From Odiellus spinosus (taxonomy: Eukaryota > Arthropoda > Arachnida > Opiliones > Phalangiidae), in NCBI GenBank assembly GCA_963920705.1, contig OY987231.1:18887024-18951023 (forward strand): a stretch of DNA of 64,000 bases, read 5' to 3'. This document shows positions 35,503-47,633 of this stretch, in pieces. Under the pieces are notes generated by a model. The model was not told the origin of the DNA and did not search any database. It worked only from the letters and a program-made list of their open reading frames with translations. The stretch's first letter is position 1, and each line of letters starts with the position of its first letter. A program made the position numbers and the translations under genes.

Positions 35503-36272
35503 GGCTTTGTAATTGACAAACTGAATACAATCGGTTCCCCCTGTCGTACTTGACGTAATAAATAATTCAAGTTTGCAAAAATCTACGCTGTCTCCCTCTA
35601 AATCCACACTCCTTATCTTCGTCCCTGTATTTGTGTTTTGTATTTATGAGGCGTTTGTGAAGGCATCTTTTAAGGCCTCGGAAGAAGGGATCCGAAGATG
35701 AGAGAACCCTTATCTTCTCATAGGCAGAATCCTTTAGCTAACGTTTTCTCTTCCTTCGCATGGCCGACCGACGACATCTCTCCTCTTTCTCTCTCGCTCT
35801 CACTTCCAAGTTTCAACCAGTTTTATTTATTAACTAGTTTCTAAGCGTGGGAGGAAGGGTAGAAGGTGAGTCTCCGCTTTCAGACAAGCCCGGAGTGATG
35901 GATCGCTTCCCGTCTCTCCGACAACTATAAATAAACTTTTCCTTGATTATTAAGAATAGGGGCTTTAAGCCCTCGCAGCGATTTTACTCTCCTCCCTCGA
36001 ACATTTTCCTCATTTCTCAATACCTTTTTTACGATTTATTATTAACTATAACGGGTTTTCCTTAACGCGACATCTACTCCCTTCTGTTCGATAGTTTGAA
36101 CCCAACCTGTGTAGTAAATAAACCTCCCACCCTCATACCTAGTTCAATCTTTTCTGAATCGTAACGCGAAATTATCAAATCAGCGAAAATTTACTTAGGA
36201 ATTTTTTTTTTAAATCTATTTAAGTGTAGTTCGTAAACATGATACTCAGTCTGATTATTTCCTAACCCGTAT
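35503..36272. other. Gene-free stretch
   Basis: No supported gene or clear repeat. Confidence 0.3.
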
Positions 36273-36609
36273 CAGAAGCCGATGAAACCCTCCTTTGAAG
36301 TCTATTACTCCCTGGTCTTGTCTTCCCCTCTCTGTATGGGTTAGTTTCATAAAGCGCGATTCGTACGCCTCCTAACGGTAGATATTTTCGGAGCGGGAGT
36401 TCGTCGAGCGAATATCTCTAGCAACCTTGGAGTTCGTCCAAAAAACGTCGTCGTTTGTGGAGAGAGAGAATTTCCAATTTTCCGTAGACAGGGGGGATGA
36501 AGTAGGATCCCTTCTAACTCGTAAAATTGGGAATTTTACCCATACAGAGAGGAGCGCTATATGGAACATTGGAGTAGTAGACTTCAAAGGAGGGTTTCAT
36601 CTACTTCTG
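36273..36609 (+). mobile_element. MITE family A, copy 2
   Basis: Full-length (337 bp) with perfect 7-bp duplications CCCGTAT. The terminal repeat is imperfect over about 80 bp. Confidence 0.92.
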
Positions 36610-37282
36610 CCCGTATCTGTTAAATTTAAACCCGTATCATTTCATATTCCACGCTTTTTTAATTTTAATATCGTGTTATATTCTCCGCGGGTTATAAGGC
36701 GCGAGATAAATGTACGAAAAGGTTTGAAATACGCGATCAAATGTAAACCTTGGCTGCTTTTTAATATTCCCACACTTAAGTCAAACAAAGATGTATGCTA
36801 AGGCGGGGTGGTAGCCAGAATTAATCTAACATGAAGAAGGAAAATATTTTTCTAATGGTTGACTTTTCTCTGAAAGTTTTTTAACTTGTTGCGTGCATTG
36901 CACCGGAACATGCTCATTGGCAGAGGGCAGCTAGCCCTAGTTGACTGAAAAAAAAAAAAAAACAAAAAAAAAACGCAATCTTTCGATCGAAAAATCTCTA
37001 TTCGTTTGATTAGTTAACCGAAATTCCAAACAACTGGCGTTTTTTTGTTTTAACACGTGGGTTTGTTTGAGATAATTTAAGTACCTTTGAAAATGAGCAT
37101 AAATTATGATATAGGCAAGCAAAATCAAGATAAATTGTGAGTTGTCTTGCAAAATGACTATAAAGTATGAGCTAACTTTCAAAATGTACAAACACATTTA
37201 CAGGGATACGCTTTATAGATGTATATTAACAATTGTATATTATTAACCTGTAATGAAAATATAACCTTTCATATACCCTTTT
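36610..37282. other. Gene-free stretch
   Basis: AT-rich with A-runs near 36950; no gene supported. Confidence 0.3.
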
Positions 37283-37418
37283 CAGATGAGGCTTAACTAG
37301 CCGGTTTAATCAGACTTAACTGAGGTTTACTCACAATTAACCGAGGTTTATCGAACTGAGAAAGCTATCTAAACCTCGGTTAAATCTGATTAAACCGCGG
37401 TTAATTACGCCTCGTCTG
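37283..37418. mobile_element. Short foldback element family O
   Basis: 136 bp, nearly all inverted repeat: CAGATGAGGCTTAACTA... pairs with ...TTACGCCTCGTCTG over about 48 bp per arm. AACCGAGGTTTA-type words repeat in both arms. No clear target duplication. Confidence 0.6.
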
Positions 37419-37860
37419 ATGAGTGTATTAGGCTTATCTTTATTCATAATCCCAACGTTTTAAGTGATTAATTACCATAGTAACAAATCACTAATCGCAA
37501 AAAACCAAGATGCATATCTTTTTAGTTGTAGTTTAAGCGCACCTGTTGTATACCGACTTAATCTTTAGGGATAACTTCTTCGTCTTTAGGGATTAATATT
37601 CGAACGGATAACCCAATCGCATTTACTAATTAATAATTACATTCGAAACAAATCAGTAACTTTAAAATAACCAAATCCATATGGGAGACAGTGTAAAATA
37701 TTCGAGTCTTCGGGGTTATATTCCTTTAAAAATAAAATATTATATTCCATTTAAAATTAAAGGAAAAGGCAGCCTGAAACCAACCTGAATAGTGGTTACT
37801 TAAAAAGCGCCACCTTTGTTTCTCAAACTAAACAATAGGGAGCACTTATTTTGCTTTGAC
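37419..37860. other. Gene-free stretch
   Basis: Nothing recognised. Confidence 0.3.
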
Positions 37861-38085
37861 CAGAAGCCGATGAAACCCTCCTTTGAAGTCTATTACTCCC
37901 GGGTCTTGTCTACCCCTCTCTGTATGGGTTAGTTTCAAAAAGCGCGATTCGTACGCCTCCTAACGGTAGATATTTTCGGAGCGGGAGTTCGTCGAGCGAA
38001 TATCTCTAGCAGCCTTGGAGTTCGTTAAAAAAACGTCGTCGTTTGTGGAGAGAGAGAATTTCCAATTTTCCGTAGACAGGGGTTA
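37861..38085 (+). mobile_element. MITE family A, copy 3 (3'-truncated)
   Basis: Matches full copies from the left end to the G-run, then ends abruptly at about 38085. The right terminal repeat and second duplication are missing. Confidence 0.85.
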
Positions 38086-38883
38086 TGAATGCGTTGGAAA
38101 TTTTTGCAACTTTAAAAAAAAGCTTGATATATGTATATATTGTGACGCCTTGCGAGTTGTATAAGGCGAACCAAATCTATACCAAATATTTTTGTATTAT
38201 AATCTTGCGTAACTCGGTCTATTATGATTCCGTACTACAATACGAAACACTAATACTCTTAGGAGAGAAAAATGGTTGTAGGAGGCCAATCAAAAAGCCA
38301 TTAAATAAGACGGTAGAAAGGGACGCCCAGCTAAGCGTGCGGTAAGGAGGAGACAGAAAAGCCAATAACCAGCTTCATCGATCCAATGAAGGATTATTGC
38401 TGATGGCTGCCAGAATATTACACGTTTCGGGAGGCTCTCACTCTCCCCAACCTCCTCAATCCGGGGCGTCCCGATTCCCTGGGCACGCTAATGATACGCG
38501 CCTTTTCAAACTAAGAAAAGCTTTAATTAAGCTATTAAATTCAACAGCCTTCTAATTACGCGTCTCGCTCCCTCATACATTATTCTTCGGATTTATAATT
38601 TTTTTTCTTTACTTTTTGGGGCGCTGATATTGCAAGATTAGTATACGAATTTGCGTGGTTTCCATTTACGCCTGACGTGACATAAAATGAAAAAGCCTCT
38701 CCTATATTCCAATTCTGTTATTACGCTTATTATTATCAGATATATATGTATTTTTTTACGAATATACGTCCATTTTATTAACTGAAGTTCATGATAACGT
38801 AAATTAAAAAGTTACAACAGAATTCGACCAAACAGACGAAATGAAATAACTTGATTTCATCAAAAAACAACCAAAATTTTAGG
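38086..38883. other. Gene-free stretch
   Basis: No supported gene; an 86-codon ORF begins at the truncated element A boundary and has no recognisable domain. Confidence 0.3.
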
Positions 38884-39152
38884 TTTGCGTCCGCTTGCGC
38901 AGTTTCCCACTTGCGCATTTTCATTTGCGCAGTAGCCATTTGCGCGGTTCCCATTTGCGCATTTTTCCATTTGCGCAGTTTGCCATTCGAGCTGTACACA
39001 AGAGGAACAGGCTAGCTTGAGTGATTAACTAACCTAACCTAACATAACCTACAAATGAACACTGCGGAAATGGAAACTGCGGAAATGGAAACTGCGGAAA
39101 TGGAAAACTGCGCAAAAGGAAATGCGCTTTTGGGAACTGCGCAATTGGAACC
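38884..39152. repeat. Foldback locus 2 with TTAGG-type core
   Basis: The left arm is about eight degenerate TTGCGCAGTTTCCCA units, and the right arm is complementary GGAAATGGAAACTGCG/TGCGCAA units. The core at 39027-39050 is AACTAACCTAACCTAACAT plus AACCT, the complement of TTAGG repeats. Confidence 0.75.
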
Positions 39153-40309
39153 TTACCAAATTTTAAATACCTTTGTAACCTTTTTGTTAAATTTGTTATT
39201 TCATTTGGTCTATTTGAAAGAATTCAGTCGAAAAACACGATTTCCATTTGGAGTTGATGAAAAATTCATGACAACCCCACTTAAAACTTATCTTCGAGTA
39301 ATTAACGGCAATCCTCTATTTGCAATTAATTATAAGAATCATATAATTGTTCCCCTGTGGCATCAATAATATGTATCAATCCACGAACTACTCTTAAGGG
39401 CAAATATAAATATTAAATAGTAAAACCGCAAAACCATTAAATACGAGTAAATAATTTATGGAAATATTTTTTTTTTTTTTTTTTTTTCATGAACAGGCGG
39501 GATATAAACTTATTCTTCCTTGGCCCTTTTATAAAACATTAATAAGTTCAAAGCCAAAGACTAAAAGGCTCTCATCATCGCTAGTTCTTTTTAGTTTTAC
39601 GCCCGCCTCTTTTTTTTTAGAAGAAAAGAAGTTCGATATCGCGCAGCTGCGCTTTTCGAAATATCTCACCTGAAAAAAAAAAATAAAAAAAAAAAAAAAA
39701 AAAAAAACATTGAGAGCTGTTGCTTCTCAATTCGAATGGTATTATGTTTTAAGATTTCAACGTGTTAGAAAGGAGTTTCCTATCTACCTCCATGATATCG
39801 AATCATAAAGATAGATGAGAAACCTATCCTTATTACGTACTGAAATCTAATACTGACCAGAACTCTCTTCGCAGGTAAGACGAAGAATGCTATTGATTTT
39901 GTGGTAGGCATCCCCTTTGGCTGGTTTTGCAAGGACTTTTGTAACTCCTAGAACATCCCCTAGACTTCTTAGAAATATTTTTATCTAAGAAGTTTGCAAA
40001 CTCGCCAATGCTGAGGGAAATCGACACACAATATTAAACTCCATAGGGGATTAAAGTAGATTTGAATTTTTCAAACCACCTTGAGTATAGTTAAAATCCC
40101 TTTTAGTTTGAAGCACGTTCGAAACTCAAGTTTTGACCAGTCCGTATTTTTGGGGTTCTTAGAAATAGAATGTAGCTTGCAACGTGCTTAAACTTAATCC
40201 TTCTCGTACTATAATATCCTTGGATGAAGCATATATAACAGTATATGATAAAAAAATATATATAAAATACATTTACTCTTAAAATTTTATCTTTTGATAT
40301 TAATGATTC
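39153..40309. other. Gene-free stretch bounded by T- and A-runs
   Basis: T20-type and A-rich tracts lie at 39466-39487 and 39669-39710, about 180 bp apart. They could be a decayed inverted pair or retro-tails. No gene is supported. Confidence 0.3.
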
Positions 40310-40646
40310 CAGAAGTAGATGAAACCCTCCTTTGAAGTCTACTACTCTAATGTTCGATATAGCGCTCCTCTCTGTATGGGTAAAATTCCCAATTTTACGA
40401 GATCGGAGGGGTCCTACTTCATACCCCCCTGTCTACGCAAAATTGGAAATTCTCTCTCTCCACAAACGACGACGTTTTTTGACTAACTCCGAGGCTGCTA
40501 GAGATATTCGCTCGACGAACTCCCGCTCCGAAAATATCTACCGTTAGGAGGCGTACGAATCGCGCTTTTTGAAACTAAACCATACAGAGAGGGGTAGACA
40601 AGACCAGGGAGTAATAGACTTCAAAGGAGGGTTTCATCGGCTTCTG
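40310..40646 (-). mobile_element. MITE family A, copy 4 (reverse)
   Basis: Full-length, reverse orientation relative to copies 1-3. The flanks ATGATTC/GTGATTC are a 7-bp duplication with one mismatch. Confidence 0.9.
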
Positions 40647-40699
40647 GTGATTCGAGTATATAGTCCTGGTCAATTTGCCGGAAATGGGCGCTTGTCTCA

Positions 40700-40865
40700 T
40701 AGCGCGCCAACATCTTTTTGTAGTAACAGGCTGCCAGACTATTTCTAATTTTATTTTCCACAAACCAAATTTAAGTTGTTAGTCCAACGCCTCCTATATG
40801 GTAAAATATAGGAAGCGTTGGTTAGTCTGTCGCTATTTTCGCACTACAAAAAGATGGCGGACGAT
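40700..40865. repeat. Nested palindrome
   Basis: Outer arms CATCTTTTTGTAGT and ACTACAAAAAGATG enclose an inner hairpin at 40783-40820 (CCAACGCCTCCTATAT paired with ATATAGGAAGCGTTGG, one mismatch, six-base loop). Confidence 0.6.
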
Positions 40866-41316
40866 CACGTGACAGAAAGTTTTCCCCGCCAAAATTTTCG
40901 CGAGGTTCTCTAGACTTTCGGTTTTGGACATACTATTCTATGGGTATTTTGGCTTTATGTTATACGTACTCCATTACATCCTTAAAATGAAACTAAATTC
41001 CTATACGAAACCGGTTTTATAGTCGGAATTTTGATTCAATCCGAAGTTGTAAATGAACGCTTTTATATATAATTTCATTTCCCTATTATATGTTTGACCA
41101 TATCTAGTAATTCGGATAATGGTTGCTTTTTTTAATATTAGGAAAGTGTCCTAATTATTTATTCATAACCATCAGGGTTTTGTAATTATTGGGAAAAGCG
41201 TTGAATATTAGTGATATATCCAATTATGTTTCATATAATCCGAATGCGTTGGATTCTTTCATGTCACAAAACGATGATAGTTTTGACAATTTATTTTTTA
41301 TCAATATAGATATTAT
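40866..41316. other. Gene-free stretch
   Basis: Nothing recognised. Confidence 0.3.
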
Positions 41317-41652
41317 CAGAAGCCGATGAAACCCTCCTTTGAAGTCTATTACTCCCGGGTCTTGTCTACCCCTCTCTGTATGGGTTATTCTCAAAAGGCG
41401 CCATTCGTACGCCTCCTAACGGTAGATGTTTTCGGAGCGGGAGTTCGTCGAGCGAATATCTCCAGCAGCCTTGGAGTTCGTCCAAAAAACGTCGTCGTTT
41501 GTGGAGAGAGAGAATTTCCAATTTTCCGTAGACAGGGGGATGAAGTAGGACCCCTTCTAACTCGTAAAATTGGGAATTTTACCCATACAGAGAGGAGCGC
41601 TATATGGAACATTGGAGTAGTAGACTTCAAAGGAGGGTTTCATCGGCTTCTG
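41317..41652 (+). mobile_element. MITE family A, copy 5
   Basis: 336 bp with perfect 7-bp duplications ATATTAT. A 114-codon ORF starts with the ATG inside the left terminal repeat and runs through the element. Confidence 0.93.
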
Positions 41653-41739
41653 ATATTATTTAAAGAATAAGCAGTAAATATATATTTAATAGTTAATAAA
41701 GCATTAAACCAAGTGTTTTAAATCGGTAATCCACAGTTA

Positions 41740-41920
41740 TAGGCTCTACAATAGCTCAAGCTACCATAGTGATGACGTAATATTGCGGGGAATCTTAATT
41801 TTAAAATATGAATTTTTACTATTACGCAAATTTTTACTATGACATATGAATATATATTTTTTGAATCGTTTTTTAACGTTATTTTCGAAAATTATATTCA
41901 ATTTAAATTTTGAGCTCATG
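41740..41920 (-). repeat. Repeat D fragment
   Basis: Reverse D end: GTGATGACGTAATATTGCGG followed by ATCGTTTTTTAACGTTATT and TCAATTTAAATTTTGAG. Confidence 0.55.
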
Positions 41921-42113
41921 ACAGTAAATGTTTCCGTAGAGAATTCTGACGTAAATATAGCTACTAGTTCGTTCGAAAATTCTCCTAAAAATCTTTATTT
42001 AATAAATTAATTTTGTAGTCTCGTTAATTAATTTAATAACATAAGTTAATTTTGTGTAAAGATTTTTTTATGTACCCTGTACTAATCTATATAATTGACA
42101 TTTTCTCTTCTAG

Positions 42114-42274
42114 GTGAATCGGTTATACCAGGCCGTGTTGTAACCCTTCGATATTTGATATTCAAAGTTTACTAACGACTCAATGTAAAGATTGAAAGTG
42201 CGTGGATTTGGTGTTTGTGTTATTGATGGCATGGACTTCAGCAAATTCCCCGGTTTTCATCAGAGACTTCCACT
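42114..42274 (+). other. Putative spliced exon carrying a start codon (gene unknown)
   Basis: A branch-point-like TACTAAT (42080-42086), a pyrimidine tract and TTCTAG precede position 42114. A strong donor CACT|GTAAGT follows 42274. All three frames have stops in the first half, so it would be a 5' untranslated exon with the start near its end: ATG at 42231 (GGCATGG context) reads MDFSKFPGFHQRLP before the donor. An alternative ATG at 42226 is in another frame. No downstream exon could be recognised in the window. Confidence 0.35.
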
Positions 42275-43475
42275 GTAAGTTCAAAATGTTTACTTTATTT
42301 TTCGGTTCTCTTGGGGTTTGATCTCGATCGGTCGTCGGTGTACGTGTTTAGCCGGCGTTGTTTGACAACATTAAGGCATACGCTTCTATATTAACTATAA
42401 TATTTAAGTTAAATAATCAGCCAATCCAAACTTGATATATTCTTGGGTTGTAATTAATGCGTAAAGATACTGTAAAGTATACAAAATATTATATTCAAGT
42501 GACTGCGCCTTGATATTCATAGTAAATTTATCGCGTCAATAGTAAATTCCAAAAATGGCCTACGAACAGTAATTTATATTTTAGGTATCTGTTAAAATTA
42601 GTTTTTATATTTAATGACTTGACGCGTGACGTCTGTTTTCTCCACATGTTTAATTGCGCCTGAAATAATTTAATTGGGATATTTAAAGAGTTTAATTTTT
42701 GATTAATTAACTATAACAGTATAAGATATAATTTCGGGACCCTCAAGCTTGATTTATTTGACCCCTACTTGCCATTTGGGTACCTTAAATCTTGTTTTCA
42801 TGGCCCTTATCAAATTAATTGGTGGGTTGAATCATGGTTATTAAAAATTAGCCCCGTTTTAGCCACAACCTCCAAATTAAGGGGGTTGTGTATAGGGTCT
42901 TATATTCATTGTGTCGGCGTCGCTGTTTTTGGGAGTGATTATTTGATTTCAATGTTAATTTCATTTATATAACGTTGAGAGATTTTGGATTCTCGTCCAA
43001 GTGTCCGATATTTTGGCAAGTGTCCAATAACTCTGCTTAGCATCTATCTAATAGGGAATGGCGGGATTACGCTTAGCGTGGTGTGGCTTCTCTAAAGGAC
43101 TCTACCATCTAGTTAATCCTGGTGGGAAGATCCTATTTCACAATGAAACTGTCTTATAAAGCTATACATATATGCCCTTGTTTATAGTAAAATTACATGC
43201 ATAGTCGAACAATAATCCAAGATATATAGTCTTGCCCAATTAAAACGGGATTTGTTAGAAATCTGCCAACGTAAGCGCCTGGCGTGCTTGCATTTCGATA
43301 GAACCGGCTTATACCTAACTGAGCCTTAATTGTTCCACAACACTTTACATACACAAACGTATCTGGTCGAACCATATAGTGAATGCAACGTGAGAACGGC
43401 AAGTACCATAACAGCACTATTTACTTGTTTGACCTAGAAATATTTATTTTCGATAGCGAAATTAATTACTAGTAT
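42275..43475. other. Gene-free stretch (possible intron)
   Basis: Would be the start of a long intron if 42114-42274 is a true exon. No repeat or gene recognised. Confidence 0.3.
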
Positions 43476-43893
43476 CAGAGGTATATAATAACCCCCTTCG
43501 GGGGGAAGTATGAAAGGTAGGCAAAATCGACGAAAAACAAGTGCCCGGCGTAAATCGCGGCGGATCGACACACCGCTTTACTCCCAAAAAATAGTTACAC
43601 CATTTTGAACCTCACTAAATTTTCCCTACGCACACTTCCGGAACTCGCGAGCTGAAGTCAACCTTCTACTCCATTTTAACAGACAGCCTGACTCCTGAGA
43701 CAGGAAGTTCTAAACACAAATCGAGCCGTCTTGTTTATACAAAGACCATTTACTAGAGTAGCGACATTGAGAAGTCCAGCGCGAGCTAGTGGCCTAGATA
43801 GTCAGCAGCGGGCTCTTGTTGTTCGTGATTTTTAGCATTGGTAGTAAGGGGGCTTTCATACTTCCCCCCGAAGGGGGTTATTATATACCTCTG
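43476..43893. mobile_element. MITE family H, copy 1
   Basis: Inverted ends CAGAGGTATATAATAACCCC and complement, about 41 bp, flanked by perfect 7-bp duplications CTAGTAT. Each end contains its own small hairpin, CCCCCTTCGGGGGG. No ORF. Confidence 0.92.
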
Positions 43894-45141
43894 CTAGTAT
43901 TCCTATATTTTAAGAAATCAAAAGCTTAAATTGAATTGACTGCGAAAATTATAGATTACTTGAATATAAAAATAAATTCTTCTTTGCGGGATGTTGGATG
44001 TTTTATCTACAAATACCATCGTTGACTATTTTAAGTTTTCTAGATAAATTTCCTCTTGTAGGAGAGAAAAGTAGTAAAATATTGACCATACAAACTCTTG
44101 GAAACATTAAATTTTAATAGTTAAACATAATTTATAAAACTTTTGTAATTTTAGAACAATACTTAGTGGTTCTCTTTCTCTACGCGAATGGGGTTTACCA
44201 CTGGAAGCGTTCTTAGTCAGTAAAGGTTTCGTGATTGGTCGGATAGCTTTCAATTATAATTTATAAATTAAATCTAATCCTTTTGTGATTTTTGCACACA
44301 AATTATTGAATTTTATGATCGATTAACAATGACCACGTTTTCTTCGTAAGTTCATACTACGTTTAAATTAGAAAATATTGAATTAAATGTCTCCAAAAAA
44401 TGACGGTTAAGTTGATTTTGAAATTTCTCAACGCCCAAATCTTTGGGATACACGGGCTTGGATTCGATTTTGGGGAATTGAAGGGTGAAGTTGTTCTTGT
44501 TTCCGCGTCTTGTCAGTTGGGTGCCATTCCCAGGAAGGGTGACTTCTTTTTTTGTTGGACAGAGACGCGAGGGGACGCTTTGAAAAGTCCCTTTTAATGA
44601 GGTGAACGTGTTGAAGTGGCCGTGACTGGCAAGCCGCCTCTTTATCCGGAATGGCCCAGTCAGCAGACCGTTTCTCTCTATGGATTTTTTTTAACCTAGC
44701 ACTTAAACTTTTATAGCGTCGTTTGACGTACTCCCGATTTAGATGGAGGGAAATATCGAGGGATTATAAATTTTTTACGACTATAGTTTTGAAATTTAGC
44801 GTTATCGGATTAATTTCTTTTGTTTAAAGACGGCTTATATTCCTTCCCCTGATAGTTTCTTTACTGCTTGTCACACTTTTACCGCGTCTTCGAGCAAAAC
44901 TTGACTCTGTGCTCAACGGGAGACATAAAATTATATTGCTTAAATGTGTGCTGTACAGTCCTTTTTATAGTTACGCGAAAATCTGTTTTTCAGTCACTAT
45001 CGCGTTCTTCGTTCTGCCCGCCACTGTCAATGACAGGGATGCCTAGGCCAAAAAATTAGGAATTACCAACAACCTCAGTTTAGATAATAGATAATTTATG
45101 TGATACGTTTTTAATACTTGCAATTTTGACATAACTACTAT
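43894..45141. other. Gene-free stretch
   Basis: Short ORFs at 44400 and 44868 have no support. Nothing else recognised. Confidence 0.3.
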
Positions 45142-45477
45142 CAGAAGCCGATGAAACCCTCCTTTGAAGTCTATTACTCCCGGGTCTTGTCTACCCCTCT
45201 CTGTATGGGTTATTCTCAAAAGGCGCGATTCGTACGCCTCCTAACGGTAGATGTTTGCGGAGCGGGAGTTCGTCGAGCGAATATCTCCAGCAGCCTTGGA
45301 GTTCGTCCAAAAAACGTCGTCGTTTGTGGAGAGAGAGAATTTCCAATTTTCCGTAGACAGGGGGATGAAGTAGGACCCCTTCTAACTCGTAAGATTGGGA
45401 ATTATACCCATACAGAGAGGAGCGCTATATGGAACATTGGAGTAGTAGACTTCAAAGGAGGGTTTCATCGGCTTCTG
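45142..45477 (+). mobile_element. MITE family A, copy 6
   Basis: 336 bp, perfect 7-bp duplications CTACTAT. A 112-codon ORF has the same frame as in copy 5. Confidence 0.93.
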
Positions 45478-46094
45478 CTACTATTGTAAATGTTCAGGGA
45501 AAATTAGGTAGACATGATCAGGAACTACCTCGAAAAGTCAGATGAAAAGTACGTGTGGCACCGCTATAATTTTGCCACACTCGATACATATTAGCTTTGA
45601 GAAAATTCATTTGACTCCATCTTTGTACATATTGGTTCAAATAAATTGAACGAACTTTGTATATTTGAAGTTTTTCTTTGGTATTATTGGGCCCAGTCTA
45701 TAGCCTTAGGCGTGGGCCTTAAAACGTGGATATAAGTCGGAATACTAGGAACTTTGGTGGGTTAGGCGAAGCTTTAGGGTGGGTTTTTGTTGACAAGAAG
45801 AGTTCTTTTTTAGCGTAACAATCTGAGGGAATATTTGAAAACGAAATCCTACAAAAGAGAGTAAGGTTTTCCCAACGTTATCTCTAGGCTCGATTTTTGA
45901 CTCGATATGTTGGGTTAGGTTTTTTACTGCAGTGGTATTTATAAGTAGCCTTTGGGCTCGCTATACAGTAAAACTTGATTCAGTCTTAGTGGGTTTTCTT
46001 TTCAAGATGTATATTTGTCGAAGCCCCTTTTAGAAGCGGTATCAAGGGGTCCGACAACAACGCAAATCGCGTACACTCAAGATATAAATTTTTT
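45478..46094. other. Gene-free stretch
   Basis: Nothing recognised before the minisatellite. Confidence 0.3.
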
Positions 46095-47633
46095 CATATC
46101 CTTCAAATCATCTCAGATCCCTTGAAACCATCTCAACTCCTTTAAATCCTTTTAAATCGCCTCATAACGTTTCAAATCGGCTCAAATCCTTTCAAATCGG
46201 CTCAAATCCTTTCAAATCGGCTCAAATAATTTCAAATCGGCTCAAATCCTTTCAAATCGGCTCAAATCCTTTCAAATCGGCTCAAATCCTTTCAAATCGG
46301 CTCAAATCTTTTCAAATCGGCTCAAATCCTTTCAAATCGGCTCAAATCCTTTCAAATCGGCTCAAATCCTTTCAAATCGGCTCAAATCCTTTCAAATCGG
46401 CTCAAATCCTTTCAAATCGGCTCAAATCATTTCAAATCGGCTCAAATCATTTCAAATCGGCTCAAATCCTTTCAAATCGGCTCAAATCCTTTCAAATCGG
46501 CTCAAATCCTTTCAAATCGGCTCAAATCCTTTCAAATCGGCTCAAATCCTTTCAAATCGGCTCAAATCCTTTCAAATCGGCTCAAATCCTTTCAAATCGG
46601 CTCAAATCCTTTCAAATCGGCTCAAATCCTTTCAAATCGGCTCAAATCCTTTCAAATCGGCTCAAATCCTTTCAAATCGGCTCAAATCCTTTCAAATCGG
46701 CTCAAATCCTTTCAAATCGGCTCAAATCTTTCAAATCGGCTCAAATCCTTTCAAATCGGCTCAAATCCTTTCAAATCGGCTCAAATCCTTTCAAATCGGC
46801 TCAAATCCTTTCAAATCGGCTCAAATCCTTTCAAATCGGCTCAAATCCTTTCAAATCGGCTCAAATCCTTTCAAATCGGCTCAAATCCTTTCAAATCGGC
46901 TCAAATCCTTTCAAATCGGCTCAAAATCCTTTCAAATCGGCTCAAAATCCTTTCAAATCGGCTCAAAATCCTTTCAAATCGGCTCAAAATCCTTTCAAAT
47001 CGGCTCAAAATCCTTTCAAATCGGCTCAAATCCTTTCAAATCGGCTCAAATCCTTTCAAATCGGCTCAAATCCTTTCAAATCGGCTCAAATCCTTTCAAA
47101 TCGGCTCAAATCCTTTCAAATCGGCTCAAATCCTTTCAAATCGGCTCAAATCCTTTCAAATCGGCTCAAATCCTTTCAAATCGGCTCAAATCCTTTCAAA
47201 TCGGCTCAAACCCTTTCAAATCGGCTCAAACCCTTTCAAATCGGCTCAAACCCTTTCAAATCGGCTCAAACCCTTTCAAATCGGCTCAAACCCTTTCAAA
47301 TCGGCTCAAACCCTTTCAAATCGGCTCAAACCCTTTCAAATCGGCTCAAACCCTTTCAAATCGGCTCAAACCCTTTCAAATCGGCTCAAACCCTTTCAAA
47401 TCGGCTCAAACCCTTTCAAATCGGCTCAAACCCTTTCAAATCGGCTCAAACCCTTTCAAATCGGCTCAAACCCTTTCAAATCGGCTCAAACCCTTTCAAA
47501 TCGGCTCAAACCCTTTCAAATCGGCTCAAACCCTTTCAAATCGGCTCAAACCCTTTCAAATCGGCTCAAACCCTTTCAAATCGGCTCAAACCCTTTCAAA
47601 TCGGCTCAAACCCTTTCAAATCGGCTCAAATCC
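46095..47633. repeat. 20-bp minisatellite, about 77 units
   Basis: The unit is CTCAAATCCTTTCAAATCGG. Block structure is clear: degenerate units at the left edge, a long CTCAAATCC block, five consecutive 21-bp units with an extra A (46921-47030), CTCAAATCC again, then about 22 units of CTCAAACCC (47207-47625). Head-to-tail and without spacers. Confidence 0.97.

Noticed and set aside
39458..39710. LINE or SINE between T- and A-runs
   Set aside because: No target duplication, promoter box or coding remnant could be identified.
46095..47633. CRISPR-like regular array
   Set aside because: Units are directly adjacent with no spacers, and the sequence is eukaryotic; it is a minisatellite.
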